A stretch of 64,000 bases of DNA from Calliopsis andreniformis. Taxonomy: Eukaryota > Arthropoda > Insecta > Hymenoptera > Andrenidae. Positions 28,910 through 44,256 of this stretch are shown piece by piece (within the stretch, counting starts at the first letter, position 1; each line of letters opens with the position of its first letter). Position numbers and translations under genes: made by a program. The stretch covers positions 62,001-126,000 of the forward strand of contig NW_027480565.1 of the NCBI RefSeq assembly GCF_051401765.1, read 5' to 3'. Below the pieces are notes generated by a model. It saw nothing but the letters and a program-made list of their open reading frames with translations. It was not told where the DNA came from and made no database searches.

Positions 28910-30550
28910 ATGTTGATCCTAATAATCATACTTACAACCATAATAATCATAGTGAACATCATAATAACTACAATAATCATAATAATCGTAATTGCAGTGT
29001 TAATAAGCATAGCAATAATCACAATAATCATAGTAACCATAATAATCTTAATGATGATCATAATATCCATGATAATTATACCAAGATCCGTAATAATCAT
29101 AATAATCATAATAGTAACCCTAATGTGTTCGGAAATAATCATAATACACATTATACTTGCCATAACAACCATAATAGTCATAATAGCCATAATAATCATA
29201 ATAGTCGTAATAATAACAATAATGAACTTGGAAATAATGGTAATAATCATTATAATAGTCATAATAGCCATAAAAGTCACAATAGCCATAATAATCAGAA
29301 TGGTGATCATAATAATCATACTAGCAACCATAATGATCATAGTAATCATCATAATAAACAGAATAGTTATGGAAATAATCTTAATAATCATTATTATTAA
29401 CGTAATAACCATAATGATCTTAATGATGACCATAACATTCATCATAATTATACCCAGACATATAATAATCAGAGTAATCATAATAATAGGCATAATAAGC
29501 TTTGAAATAATCATAATAACCGTTATACTAGCCATAGTAGCCATAATAATCATAATAACCATACTAGTCATAATAATTATAATAATAACCATAATAAGCT
29601 TGGAAATAATCATAATAAGCATTATACTAGCCATAATAATCATAATAATCATAATAACTATAATAATCATAATAGTCATAATAATAACCATAATAAACTT
29701 GGAAATAATCATATTTATCATTATAATAGCTATAATAACCATAAAAATCATAATAGCCATAATAATCTCAATGTTGATCATAATCATCATACTAACCGCC
29801 ATAATAGTCATAGTGATCATCATAATAACTACAATAATGATAATAATCGTAATAGTAATGTTAATAAGCATAGCAATAATCACAATAATCATAGTATCCA
29901 TAATAATCTTAATGATGATCATAATATCCATGATAATTATACCAAGATCCGTAATAATCATAATAATCATAATAATAACCATAATAGGTTTGGAAATAAT
30001 CATAATATACATTATACTACCCCTAACAACTATAATAGTCATAATAGCCATAATAATCATAATAGTCGTAATAATAACAGTAATGAACTTGGAAATAATC
30101 GTAATAATCATTATAATAGACATAATAGCCATAAAAATCGCAATAGCCATAATAATCTGAAAGGTGATCATAATAATCATACTAACAACCATAATGATCA
30201 TAGTAATCATCATAATAAACAGAATAGTCATGGAAATAATCTTAATAATCATTATGATGATCGTAATAACCATAATCATCGTAATAACCATAATGATCTT
30301 AATGATGACTATAATATTCATCATAATTATACTAAGACAAATAATAATCAGAGTAATCATAATAATAAACATAATAAGCTTTGAAATAATCACAATAACC
30401 GTTATACTAGCCATAGTAACCATAATAATCATAATAACTATAATAATCATAATAGTCATAATAATAACCGTAATAAACTTGGAAATAATCATATTTATCA
30501 GTATAATTGTAATAATAACCATAAAAATCATAATAGCCATAATAATCTGA
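28910..30550 (+). repeat. Block b
   Basis: Subtype b3: AATACACATT, ATAACATTCATC, ATACTAGTC. Private GTGAACATC and ATTGCAGTGTT in its Y1. Confidence 0.93.
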
Positions 30551-31801
30551 ATGTTGATCCTAATAATCATACTAACAACCATAATAATCATAGTGATCAT
30601 CATAATAACTACAATAATCATAATAATCGTAATTGTAATGTTAATAAGCATAGCCATAATCACAATATTCAGAGTAACCATAATAATCTTAATGATGATC
30701 ATAATATCCATGATAATTATACCAAGATCCGTAATAATCATAATAATCATAATAATAACCGTCATGGGTTCGGAAATAATCATAATATACATTATACTAG
30801 CCATAACAACCATAATAGTTATAATAGCCATAATAATCATAATAGTCGTAATAATAACAGTTATGAACTAGGAAATAATCGTAATAATCATTATAATAGT
30901 CATAATAGCCATAAAAATCACAATAGCCATAATAATCAGAATGGTGATCATAATAATCATACTAACAACCATAATGATCATAGTTATCATTATAATAAAC
31001 AGAATAGTCATGGAAATAATCTTAATAATCATTATGATTATCGTAATAACCATAATCGTCGTAATAACCATAATGATCTTAATGATGACCATAATATTAA
31101 TCATAATTATACCAAGATCCATAATAATCATAGTAACCGTAATAATAAACATAATAAGCTTTGAAATAATCATAATAACCTTAATACTAGCCATAATAAC
31201 CATAATAATCATAATAACTAGAGTAATCATAATAGTCATAATAATCGCAATAACCATAATGATCTTAATGATGATCATGATATTCATCATAATTATACCA
31301 AGATCCATAATAATCAAAGTAACCGTAATAATAAACATAATAAGCTTTGAAATAATCATAATAACCTTATTACTAGCCATAATAACCATAATAATCATAA
31401 TAACTAGAGTAATCATAATAGTCATAACAATCGCAATAACCATAAAGATCTTAATGATGATCATGATATTCATCATAATTATACCAAGATCCATAATAAG
31501 CATAGTAACCATAATAATAAACATAATAAGCTTTGAAATAATCATAATAACCGTTATACTAGCGATAGTAACCATAATAATCATAATAACCATAATAGTC
31601 ATAATAATTATAGTAATAACCATAATAAGCTTTGAAATAATCATAATAACCGTTATACTAGCCATAGTAACCATAATAATCATAATAACTATAATAATCA
31701 TAATAGTGATAATAATAACTGTAATAAACTTGGAAATAATCATATTTATCATTATAATAGCACTAATAACCATAAAAATCATAATAGCCATAATAATCTG
31801 A
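30551..31801 (+). repeat. Block a
   Basis: Subtype a1; Y2 with AGCATAGCCATAATC. Private CATAAAGATC near 31441. Confidence 0.93.
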
Positions 31802-33442
31802 ATGTTGATCCTAATAATCGTACTTACAACCATAATAATCATAGTGATCATCATAATAACTACAATAATCATAATAATCGTAATTGTAATGTTAATAAGC
31901 ATAGCAATAATCACAATAATCATAGTAACCATAATAATCTTAATGATGATCATAATATCCATGATAATTATACCAAGATCCGTAATAATCATAATAATCA
32001 TAATAGTAACCCTAATGTGTTCGGAAATAATCATAATATACATTATACTTGCCATAACAAGCATAATAGTCATAATAGCCATAATAATCATAATAGTCGT
32101 AATAATAACAATAATGAACTTGGAAATAATGGTAATAATCATTATAATAGTCATAATAGCCATAAAAGTCACAATAGCCATAATAATCAGAATGGTGATC
32201 ATAATAATCATACTAGCAACCATAATGATCATAGTAATCATCATAATAAACAGAATAGTCATGGAAATAATCTTAATAATCATTATTATTAACGTAATAA
32301 CCATAATGATCTTAATGATGACCATAATATTCATCATAATTATACCCAGACATATAATAATCAGAGTAATCATAATAATAGGCATAATAAGCTTTGAAAT
32401 AATCATAATAACCGTTATACTAGCCATAGTAGCCATAATAATCATAATAACCATACTCGTCATAATAATTATAATAATAACCATAATAAGCTTGGAAATA
32501 ATCATGATAAGCATTATACTAGCCATAATAATCATAATAATCATAATAACTATAATAATCATAATAGTCATAATAATAACCATAATAAACTTGGAAATAA
32601 TCATATTTATCATTATAATAGCTATAATAACCATAAAAATCATAATAGCCATAATAATCTCAATGTTGATCATAATCATCATACTAACCGCCATAATAGT
32701 CATAGTGATCATCATAATAACTACAATAATGATAATAATCGTAATAGTAATGTTAATAAGCATAGCAATAATCACAATAATCATAGTATCCATAATAATC
32801 TTAATGATGATCATAATATCCATGATAATTATACCAAGATCCGTAATAATCATAATAATCATAATAATAACCATAATAGGTTTGGAAATAATCATAATAT
32901 ACATTATACTACCCCTAACAACTATAATAGTCATAATAGCCATAATAATCATAATAGTCGTAATAATAACAATAATGAACTTGGAAATAATCGTAATAAT
33001 CATTATAATAGACATAATAGCCATAAAAATCGCAATAGCCATAATAATCTGAAAGGTGATCATAATAATCATACTAACAACCATAATGATCATAGTAATC
33101 ATCATAATAAACAGAATAGTCATGGAAATAATCTTAATAATCATTATGATGATCGTAATAACCATAATCACCGTAATAACCATAATGATCTTAATGATGA
33201 CTATAATATTCATCATAATTATACTAAGACAAATAATAATCAGAGTAATCATAATAATAAACATAATAAGCTTTGAAATAATCACAATAACCGTTATACT
33301 AGCCATAGTAACCATAATAATCATAATAACTATAATAATCATAATAGTCATAATAATAACCGTAATAAACTTGGAAATAATCATATTTATCAGTATAATT
33401 GTAATAATAACCATAAAAATCATAATAGCCATAATAATCTGA
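31802..33442 (+). repeat. Block b
   Basis: Subtype b1. Private AATCATGATAAGC near 32500. Confidence 0.93.
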
Positions 33443-34407
33443 ATGTTGATCCTAATAATCATACTAACAACCATAATAATCATAGTGATCATCATAATAA
33501 CTACAATAATCATAATAATCGTAATTGTAATGTTAATAAGCATAGCAATAATCACAATATTCAGAGTAACCATAATAATCTTAATGATGATCATAATATC
33601 CATGATAATTATACCAAGATCCGTAATAATCATAATAATCATAATAATAACCGTCATGGGTTCGGAAATAATCATAATATACATTATACTAGCCATAACA
33701 ACCATAATAGTTATAATAGCCATAATAATCATAATAGTCGTAATAATAACAGTTATGAACTAGGAAATAATCGTAATAATCATTATAATAGTCATAATAG
33801 CCATAAAAATCACAATAGCCATAATAATCAGAATGGTGATCATAATAATCATACTAACAACCATAATGATCATAGTTATCATTATAATAAACAGAATAGT
33901 CATGGAAATAATCTTAATAATCATTATGATTATCGTAATAACCATAATCATCGTAATAACCATAATGATCTTAATGATGACCATAATATTAATCATAATT
34001 ATACCAAGATCCATAATAATCATAGTAACCGTAATAATAAACATAATAAGCTTTGAAATAATCATAATAACCTTAATACTAGCCATAATAACCATAATAA
34101 TCATAATAACTAGAGTAATCATAATAGTCATAATAATCGCAATAACCATAATGATCTTAATGATGATCATGATAATCATCATAATTATACCAAGATCCAT
34201 AATAAGCATAGTAACCATAATAAAAACATAATAAGCTTTGAAATAATCATAATAACCGTTATACTAGCCATAGTAACCATAATAATCATAATAACTATAA
34301 TAATCATAATAGTGATAATAATAACTGTAATAAACTTGGAAATAATCATATTTATCATTATAATAGCACTAATAACCATAAAAATCATAATAGCCATAAT
34401 AATCTGA
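33443..34407 (+). repeat. Block c
   Basis: Same type as 5529-6493 with the 1-base loss at about 34222, but with AGCACTAATAACC taken from an a1 block at its 3' end. Confidence 0.92.
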
Positions 34408-36048
34408 ATGTTGATCCTAATAATCATACTTACAACCATAATAATCATAGTGATCATCATAATAACTACAATAATCATAATAATCGTAATTGCAATGTTA
34501 ATAAGCATAGCAATAATCACAATAATCATAGTAACCATAATAATCTTAATGATGATCATAATATCCATGATAATTATACCAAGATCCGTAATAATCATAA
34601 TAATCATAATAGTAACCCTAATGTGTTCGGAAATAATCATAATACACATTATACTTGCCATAACAACCATAATAGTCATAATAGCCATAATAATCATAAT
34701 AGTCGTAATAATAACAATAATGAACTTGGAAATAATGGTAATAATCATTATAATAGTCATAATAGCCATAAAAGTCACAATAGCCATAATAATCAGAATG
34801 GTGATCATAATAATCATACTAGCAACCATAATGATCATAGTAATCATCATAATAAACAGAATAGTCATGGAAATAATCTTAATAATCATTATTATTAACG
34901 TAATAACCATAATGATCTTAATGATGACCATAACATTCATCATAATTATACCCAGACATATAATAATCAGAGTAATCATAATAATAGGCATAATAAGCTT
35001 TGAAATAATCATAATAACCGTTATACTAGCCATAGTAGCCATAATAATCATAATAACCATACTAGTCATAATAATTATAATAATAACCATAATAAGCTTG
35101 GAAATAATCATAATAAGCATTATACTAGCCATAATAATCATAATAATCATAATAACTATAATAATCATAATAGTCATAATAATAACCATAATAAACTTGG
35201 AAATAATCATATTTATCATTATAATAGCTATAATAACCATAAAAATCATAATAGCCATAATAATCTCAATGTTGATCATAATCATCATACTAAGAGCCAT
35301 AATAGTCATAGTGATCATCATAATAACTACAATAATGATAATAATCGTAATTGTAATGTTAATAAGCATAGCAATAATCACAATAATCATAGAAACCATA
35401 ATAATCTTAATGATGATCATAATATCCATGATAATTATACCAAGATCCGTAATAATCATAATAATCATAATAATAACCATAATAGGTTTGGAAATAATCA
35501 TAATATACATTATACTACCCCTAACAACTATAATAGTCATAATAGCCATAATAATCATAATAGTCGTAATAATAACAGTAATGAACTTGGAAATAATCGT
35601 AATAATCATTATAATAGACATAATAGCCATAAAAATCGCAATAGCCATAATAATCTGAAAGGTGATCATAATAATCATACTAACAACCATAATGATCATA
35701 GTAATCATCATAATAAACAGAATAGTCATGGAAATAATCTTAATAATCATTATGATGATCGTAATAACCATAATCATCGTAATAACCATAATGATCTTAA
35801 TGATGACTATAATATTCATCATAATTATACTAAGACAAATAATAATCAGAGTAATCATAATAATAAACATAATAAGCTTTGAAATAATCACAATAACCGT
35901 TATACTAGCCATAGTAACCATAATAATCATAATAACTATAATAATCATAATAGTCATAATAATAACCGTAATAAACTTGGAAATAATCATATTTATCAGT
36001 ATAATTGTAATAATAACCATAAAAATCATAATAGCCATAATAATCTGA
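34408..36048 (+). repeat. Block b
   Basis: Subtype b3 (ATTGCAATGTT, AATACACATT, ATACTAGTC), but Y3 of the ATAGAAACC subfamily. Private ACTAAGAGCC near 35291. Confidence 0.92.
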
Positions 36049-37299
36049 ATGTTGACCCTAATAATCATACTAACAACCATAATAATCATAGTGATCATCA
36101 TAATAACTACAATAATCATAATAATCGTAATTGTAATGTTAATAAGCATAGCCATAATCACAATATTCAGAGTAACCATAATAATCTTAATGATGATCAT
36201 AATATCCATGATAATTATACCAAGATCCGTAATAATCATAATAATCATAATAATAACCGTCATGGGTTCGGAAATAATCATAATATACATTATACTAGCC
36301 ATAACAACCATAATAGTTATAATAGCCATAATAATCATAATAGTCGTAATAATAACAGTTATGAACTAGGAAATAATCGTAATAATCGTTATAATAGTCA
36401 TAATAGCCATAAAAATCACAATAGCCATAATAATCAGAATGGTGATCATAATAATCATACTAACAACCATAATGATCATAGTTATCATTATAATAAACAG
36501 AATAGTCATGGAAATAATCTTAATAATCATTATGATTATCGTAATAACCATAATCGTCGTAATAACCATAATGATCTTAATGATGACCATAATATTAATC
36601 ATAATTATACCAAGATCCATAATAATCATAGTAACCGTAATAATAAACATAATAAGCTTTGAAATAATCATAATAACCTTAATACTAGCCATAATAACCA
36701 TAATAATCATAATAACTAGAGTAATCATAATAGTCATAATAATCGCAATAACCATAATGATCTTAATGATGATCATGATATTCATCATAATTATACCAAG
36801 ATCCATAATAATCAAAGTAACCGTAATAATAAACATAATAAGCTTTGAAATAATCATAATAACCTTATTACTAGCCATAATAACCATAATAATCATAATA
36901 ACTAGAGTAATCATAATAGTCATAACAATCGCAATAACCATAATGATCTTAATGATGATCATGATATTCATCATAATTATACCAAGATCCATAATAAGCA
37001 TAGTAACCATAATAATAAACATAATAAGCTTTGAAATAATCATAATAACCGTTATACTAGCGATAGTAACCATAATAATCATAATAATCATAATAGTCAT
37101 AATAATTATAGTAATAACCATAATAAGCTTTGAAATAATCATAATAACCGTTATACTAGCCATAGTAACCATAATAATCATAATAACTATAATAATCATA
37201 ATAGTGATAATAATAACTGTAATAAACTTGGAAATAATCATATTTATCATTATAATAGCACTAATAACCATAAAAATCATAATAGCCATAATAATCTGA
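36049..37299 (+). repeat. Block a
   Basis: Subtype a1 with private ATGTTGACCC at its start and AATAATCATAATAGTC in place of AATAACCATAATAGTC in the 99-base copy. Confidence 0.92.
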
Positions 37300-38264
37300 A
37301 TGTTGATCCTAATAATCGTACTTACAACCATAATAATCATAGTGATCATCATAATAACTACAATAATCATAATAATCGTAATTGTAATGTTAATAAGCAT
37401 AGCAATAATCACAATAATCATAGTAACCATAATAATCTTAATGATGATCATAATATCCATGATAATTATACCAAGATCCGTAATAATCATAATAATCATA
37501 ATAGTAACCCTAATGTGTTCGGAAATAATCATAATATACATTATACTTGCCATAACAACCATAATAGTCATAATAGCCATAATAATCATAATAGTCGTAA
37601 TAATAACAATAATGAACTTGGAAATAATCGTAATAATCATTATAATAGTCATAATAGCCATAAAAATCACAATAGCCATAATAATCAGAATGGTGATCAT
37701 AATAATCATACTAACAACCATAATGATCATAGTTATCATTATAATAAACAGAATAGTCATGGAAATAATCTTAATAATCATTATGATTATCGTAATAACC
37801 ATAATCATCGTAATAACCATAATGATCTTATTGATGACCATAATATTAATCATAATTATACCAAGATCCATAATAATCATAGTAACCGTAATAATAAACA
37901 TAATAAGCTTTGAAATAATCATAATAACCTTAATACTAGCCATAATAACCATAATAATCATAATAACTAGAGTAATCATAATAGTCATAATAATCGCAAT
38001 AACCATAATGATCTTAATGATGATCATGATATTCATCATAATTATACCAAGATCCATAATCAGCATAGTAACCATAATAAAAACATAATAAGCTTTGAAA
38101 TAATCATAATAACCGTTATACTAGCCATAGTAACCATAATAATCATAATAACTATAATAATCATAATAGTGATAATAATAACCGTAATAAACTTGGAAAT
38201 AATCATATTTATCATTATAATAGCAATAATAACCATAAAAATCATAATAGCCATAATAATCTGA
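37300..38264 (+). repeat. Block c-like with Y1 (Y1+X575)
   Basis: A Y1 (AATCGTACTTAC) joined to the X575 of c blocks. First appearance of the AATCAGCAT marker (about 38058) together with the 1-base loss. Private CTTATTGATGACC near 37829. Confidence 0.88.
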
Positions 38265-39211
38265 ATGTTGATCCTAATAATCATACTTACAACCATAATA
38301 ATCATAGTGATCATCATAATAACTACAATAATCATAATAATCGTAATTCTAATGTTAATAAGCATAGCAATAATCACAATAATCATAGTAACCATAATAA
38401 TCTTAATGATGATCATAATATCCATGATAATTATACCAAGATCCGTAATAATCATAATAATCATAATAATAACCCTAATGTGTTCGGAAATAATCATAAT
38501 ATACATAATACTTGCCATAACAACCATAATAGTCATAATAGCCATAATAATCATAATAGTCGTAATAATAACAATAATGAACTTGGAAATAATGGTAATA
38601 ATGATTATAATAGTCATAATAGCCATAAAAATCACAATAGCCATAATAATCAGAATGGTGATCATAATAATCATACTAGCAACCATAATGATCATAGTAA
38701 TCATCATAATAAACAGAATAGTCATGGAAATAATCTTAAGAATCATTATTATTATCGTAATAACCATAATGATCTTAATGATGACCATAATATTCATCAT
38801 AATTATACCTAGACATATAATAATCAGAGTAATCATAATAATAAGCATAATAAGCTTTGAAATAATCATAATAACCTTAATACTAGCCATAATAACCATA
38901 ATAATCATAATAACTAGAGTAATCATAATAGTCATAATAATCGCAATAACCATAATGATCTTAATGATGATCATGATAATTATCATAATTATACCAAGAT
39001 CCATAATAAGCATAGTAACCATAATAAAAACATAATAAGCTTTCAAATAATCATAATAACCGTTATACTAGCCATAGTAACCATAATAATCATAATAACT
39101 ATAATAATCATAATAGTGATAATAATAACTGTAATAAACTTGGAAATAATCATATTTATCATTATAATAGCAATAATAACCATAAAAATCATAATAGCCA
39201 TAATAATCTGA
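38265..39211 (+). repeat. Block e (Y1+X557)
   Basis: Y1 carries AATTCTAATG, the marker linked to AATCAGCAT in the block before. Private AATAATGATTATAATAG near 38600 and CTTTCAAATAATC near 39041. Confidence 0.9.
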
Positions 39212-40852
39212 ATGTTGATCCTAATAATCATACTTACAACCATAATAATCATAGTGATCATCATAATAACTACAATAATCATAATAAACGTAATTGTAAT
39301 GTTAATAAGCATAGCAATAATCACAATAATCATAGTAACCATAATAATCTTAATGATGATCATAATATCCATGATAATTATACCAAGATCCGTAATAATC
39401 ATAATAATCATAATAGTAACCCTAATGTGTTCGGAAATAATCATAATATACATTATACTTGCCATAACAACCATAATAGTCATAATAGCCATAATAATCA
39501 TAATAGTCGTAATAATAACAATAATGAACTTGGAAATAATGGTAATAATCATTATAATAGTCATAATAGCCATAAAAGTCACAATAGCCATAATAATCAG
39601 AATGGTGATCATAATAATCATACTAGCAACCATAATGATCGTAGTAATCATCATAATAAACAGAATAGTCATGGAAATAATCTTAATAATCATTATTATT
39701 AACGTAATAACCATAATGATCTTAATGATGACCATAATATTCATCATAATTATACCCAGACATATAATAATCAGAGTAATCATAATAATAGGCATAATAA
39801 GCTTTGAAATAATCATAATAACCGTTATACTAGCCATAGTAGCCATAATAATCATAATAACCATACTCGTCATAATAATTATAATAATAACCATAATAAG
39901 CTTGGAAATAATCATAATAAGCATTATACTAGCCATAATAATCATAATAATCATAATAACTATAATAATCATAATAGTCATAATAATAACCATAATAAAC
40001 TTGGAAATAATCATATTTATCATTATAATAGCTATAATAACCATAAAAATCATAATAGCCATAATAATCTCAATGTTGATCATAATCATCATACTAACCG
40101 CCATAATAGTCATAGTGATCATCATAATAACTACAATAATGATAATAATCGTAATTGTAATGTTAATAAGCATAGCAATAATCACAATAATCATAGAAAC
40201 CATAATAATCTTAATGATGATCATAATATCCATGATAATTATACCAAGATCCGTAATAACCATAATAATCATAATAATAACCATAATAGGTTTGGAAATA
40301 ATCATAATATACATTATACTACCCCTAACAACTATAATAGTCATAATAGCCATAATAATCATAATAGTCGTAATAATAACAATAATGAACTTGGAAATAA
40401 TCGTAATAATCATTATAATAGACATAATAGCCATAAAAATCGCAATAGCCATAATAATCTGAAAGGTGATCATAATAATCATACTAACAACCATAATGAT
40501 CATAGTAATCATCATAATAAACAGAATAGTCATGGAAATAATCTTAATAATCATTATGATGATCGTAATAACCATAATCATCGTAATAACCATAATGATC
40601 TTAATGATGACTATAATATTCATCATAATTATACTAAGACAAATAATAATCAGAGTAATCATAATAATAAACATAATAAGCTTTGAAATAATCACAATAA
40701 CCGTTATACTAGCCATAGTAACCATAATAATCATAATAACTATAATAATCATAATAGTCATAATAATAACCGTAATAAACTTGGAAATAATCATATTTAT
40801 CAGTATAATTGTAATAATAACCATAAAAATCATAATAGCCATAATAATCTGA
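39212..40852 (+). repeat. Block b
   Basis: Subtype b2 Y1, Y3 ATAGAAACC. Private ATGATCGTAGTAATC near 39635. Confidence 0.92.
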
Positions 40853-41817
40853 ATGTTGATCCTAATAATCATACTAACAACCATAATAATCATAGTGATC
40901 ATCATAATAACTACAATAATCATAATAATCGTAATTGTAATGTTAATAAGCATAGCAATAATCACAATATTCAGAGTAACCATAATAATCTTAATGATGA
41001 TCATAATATCCATGATAATTATACCAAGATCCGTAATAATCATAATAATCATAATAATAACCGTCATGGGTTCGGAAATAATCATAATATACATTATACT
41101 AGCCATAACAACCATAATAGTTATAATAGCCATAATAATCATAATAGTCGTAATAATAACAGTTATGAACTAGGAAATAATCGTAATAATCATTATAATA
41201 GTCATAATAGCCATAAAAATCACAATAGCCATAATAATCAGAATGGTGATCATAATAATCATACTAACAACCATAATGATCATAGTTATCATTATAATAA
41301 ACAGAATAGTCATGGAAATAATCTTAATAATCATTATGATTATCGTAATAACCATAATCATCGTAATAACCATAATGATCTTAATGATGACCATAATATT
41401 AATCATAATTATACCAAGATCCATAATAATCATAGTAACCGTAATAATAAACATAATAAGCTTTGAAATAATCATAATAACCTTAATACTAGCCATAATA
41501 ACCATAATAATCATAATAACTAGAGTAATCATAATAGTCATAATAATCGCAATAACCATAATGATCTTAATGATGATCATGATAATCATCATAATTATAC
41601 CAAGATCCATAATAAGCATAGTAACCATAATAAAAACATAATAAGCTTTGAAATAATCATAATAACCGTTATACTAGCCATAGTAACCATAATAATCATA
41701 ATAACTATAATAATCATAATAGTGATAATAATAACTGTAATAAACTTGGAAATAATCATATTTATCATTATAATAGCACTAATAACCATAAAAATCATAA
41801 TAGCCATAATAATCTGA
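40853..41817 (+). repeat. Block c
   Basis: Same type as 33443-34407, including AGCACTAATAACC and the 1-base loss at about 41632. Confidence 0.92.
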
Positions 41818-43476
41818 ATGTTGATCCTAATAATCAGACTTACAACCATAATAATCATAGTGATCATCATAATAACTACAATAATCATAATAATCGTAAT
41901 TGCAATGTTAATAAGCATAGCAATAATCACAATAATCATAGTAACCATAATAATCTTAATGATGATCATAATATCCATGATAATTATACCAAGATCCGTA
42001 ATAATCATAATAATCATAATAGTAACCCTAATGTGTTCGGAAATAATCATAATATACATTATACTTGCCATAACAACCATAATAGTCATAATAGCCATAA
42101 TAATCATAATAGTCGTAATAATAACAATAATGAACTTGGAAATAATGGTAATAATCATTATAATAGTCATAATAGCCATAAAAGTCACAATAGCCATAAA
42201 AGTCACAATAGCCATAATAATCAGAATGGTGATCATAATAATCATACTAGCAACCATAATGATCATAGTAATCATCATAATAAACAGAATAGTCATGGAA
42301 ATAATCTTAATAATCATTATTATTAACGTAATAACCATAATGATCTTAATGATGACCATAATATTCATCATAATTATACCCAGACATATAATAATCAGAG
42401 TAATCATAATAATAGGCATAATAAGCTTTGAAATAATCATAATAACCGTTATACTAGCCATAGTAGCCATAATAATCATAATAACCATACTCGTCATAAT
42501 AATTATAATAATAACCATAATAAGCTTGGAAATAATCATAATAAGCATTATACTAGCCATAATAATCATAATAATCATAATAACTATAATAATCATAATA
42601 GTCATAATAATAACCATAATAAACTTGGAAATAATCATATTTATCATTATAATAGCTATAATAACCATAAAAATCATAATAGCCATAATAATCTCAATGT
42701 TGATCATAATCATCATACTAACCGCCATAATAGTCATAGTGATCATCATAATAACTACAATAATGATAATAATCGTAATTGTAATGTTAATAAGCATAGC
42801 AATAATCACAATAATCATAGAAACCATAATAATCTTAATGGTGATCATAATATCCATGATAATTATACCAAGATCCGTAATAATCATAATAATCATAATA
42901 ATAACCATAATAGGTTTGGAAATAATCATAATATACATTATACTACCCCTAACAACTATAATAGTCATAATAGCCATAATAATCATAATAGTCGTAATAA
43001 TAACAGTAATGAACTTGGAAATAATCGTAATAATCATTATAATAGACATAATAGCCATAAAAATCGCAATAGCCATAATAATCTGAAAGGTGATCATAAT
43101 AATCATACTAACAACCATAATGATCATAGTAATCATCATAATAAACAGAATAGTCATGGAAATAATCTTAATAATCATTATGATGATCGTAATAACCATA
43201 ATCATCGTAATAACCATAATGATCTTAATGATGACTATAATATTCATCATAATTATACTAAGACAAATAATAATCAGAGTAATCATAATAATAAACATAA
43301 TAAGCTTTGAAATAATCACAATAACCGTTATACTAGCCATAGTAACCATAATAATCATAATAACTATAATAATCATAATAGTCATAATAATAACCGTAAT
43401 AAACTTGGAAATAATCATATTTATCAGTATAATTGTAATAATAACCATAAAAATCATAATAGCCATAATAATCTGA
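41818..43476 (+). repeat. Block b plus 18-base duplication (1659)
   Basis: Subtype b3-like Y1 (ATTGCAATG) with CATAAAAGTCACAATAGC present twice in tandem near 42176. Y3 has CTTAATGGTGATC. Both variants recur together only at 46590-48248. Private AATCAGACTTAC at the start. Confidence 0.92.
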
Positions 43477-44256
43477 ATGTTGATCCTAATAATCATACTA
43501 ACAACCATAATAATCATAGTGATCATCATAATAACTACAATAATCATAATAATCGTAATTGTAATGTTAATAAGCATAGCAATAATCACAATATTCAGAG
43601 TAACCATAATAATCTTAATGATGATCATAATATCCATGATAATTATACCAAGATCCGTAATAATCATAATAATCATAATAATAACCGTCATGGGTTCGGA
43701 AATAATCATAATATACATTATACTAGCCATAACAACCATAATAGTTATAATAGCCATAATAATCATAATAGTCGTAATAATAACAGTTATGAACTAGGAA
43801 ATAATCGTAATAATCGTTATAATAGTCATAATAGCCATAAAAATCACAATAGCCATAATAATCAGAATGGTGATCATAATAATCATACTAACAACCATAA
43901 TGATCATAGTTATCATTATAATAAACAGAATAGTCATGGAAATAATCTTAATAATCATTATGATTATCGTAATAACCATAATCATCGTAATAACCATAAT
44001 GATCTTAATGATGACCATAATATTAATCATAATTATACCAAGATCCATAATAATCATAGTAACCGTAATAATAAACATAATAAGCTTTGAAATAATCATA
44101 ATAACCGTTATACTAGCCATAGTAACCATAATAATCATAATAACTATAATAATCATAATAGTGATAATAATAACCGTAATAAACTTGGAAATAATCATAT
44201 TTATCATTATAATAGCAATAATAACCATAAAAATCATAATAGCCATAATAATCTGA
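43477..44256 (+). repeat. Contracted block (Y2+X390)
   Basis: The X starts like a/c modules (GATTATCGTAATAACC) but has no 186-base duplication, leaving the basic 390. This could be the ancestral form or, more likely given the rearranged surroundings, a loss. Confidence 0.88.

Larger units (their letters stand above)
24767..30550 (+). repeat. 5784-base dimeric HOR (a-b-a-b)
   Basis: Two 2892-base a-b units that are not equivalent. The first Y2 has AGCATAGCCATAATC, the second AGCATAGCAATAATC. The first b has AATCGTACTTAC and AACAAGCAT, the second has AATACACATT and ATACTAGTC. The same alternation continues in 30551-36048. Confidence 0.88.
30551..36048 (+). repeat. 5498-base HOR (a-b-c-b)
   Basis: Continues the alternating pattern of the preceding unit, but the third block is a 965-base c instead of a 1251-base a, shortening the unit by 286 bases (186+99+1). 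Same block order and exact length as 2637-8134. Confidence 0.9.
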
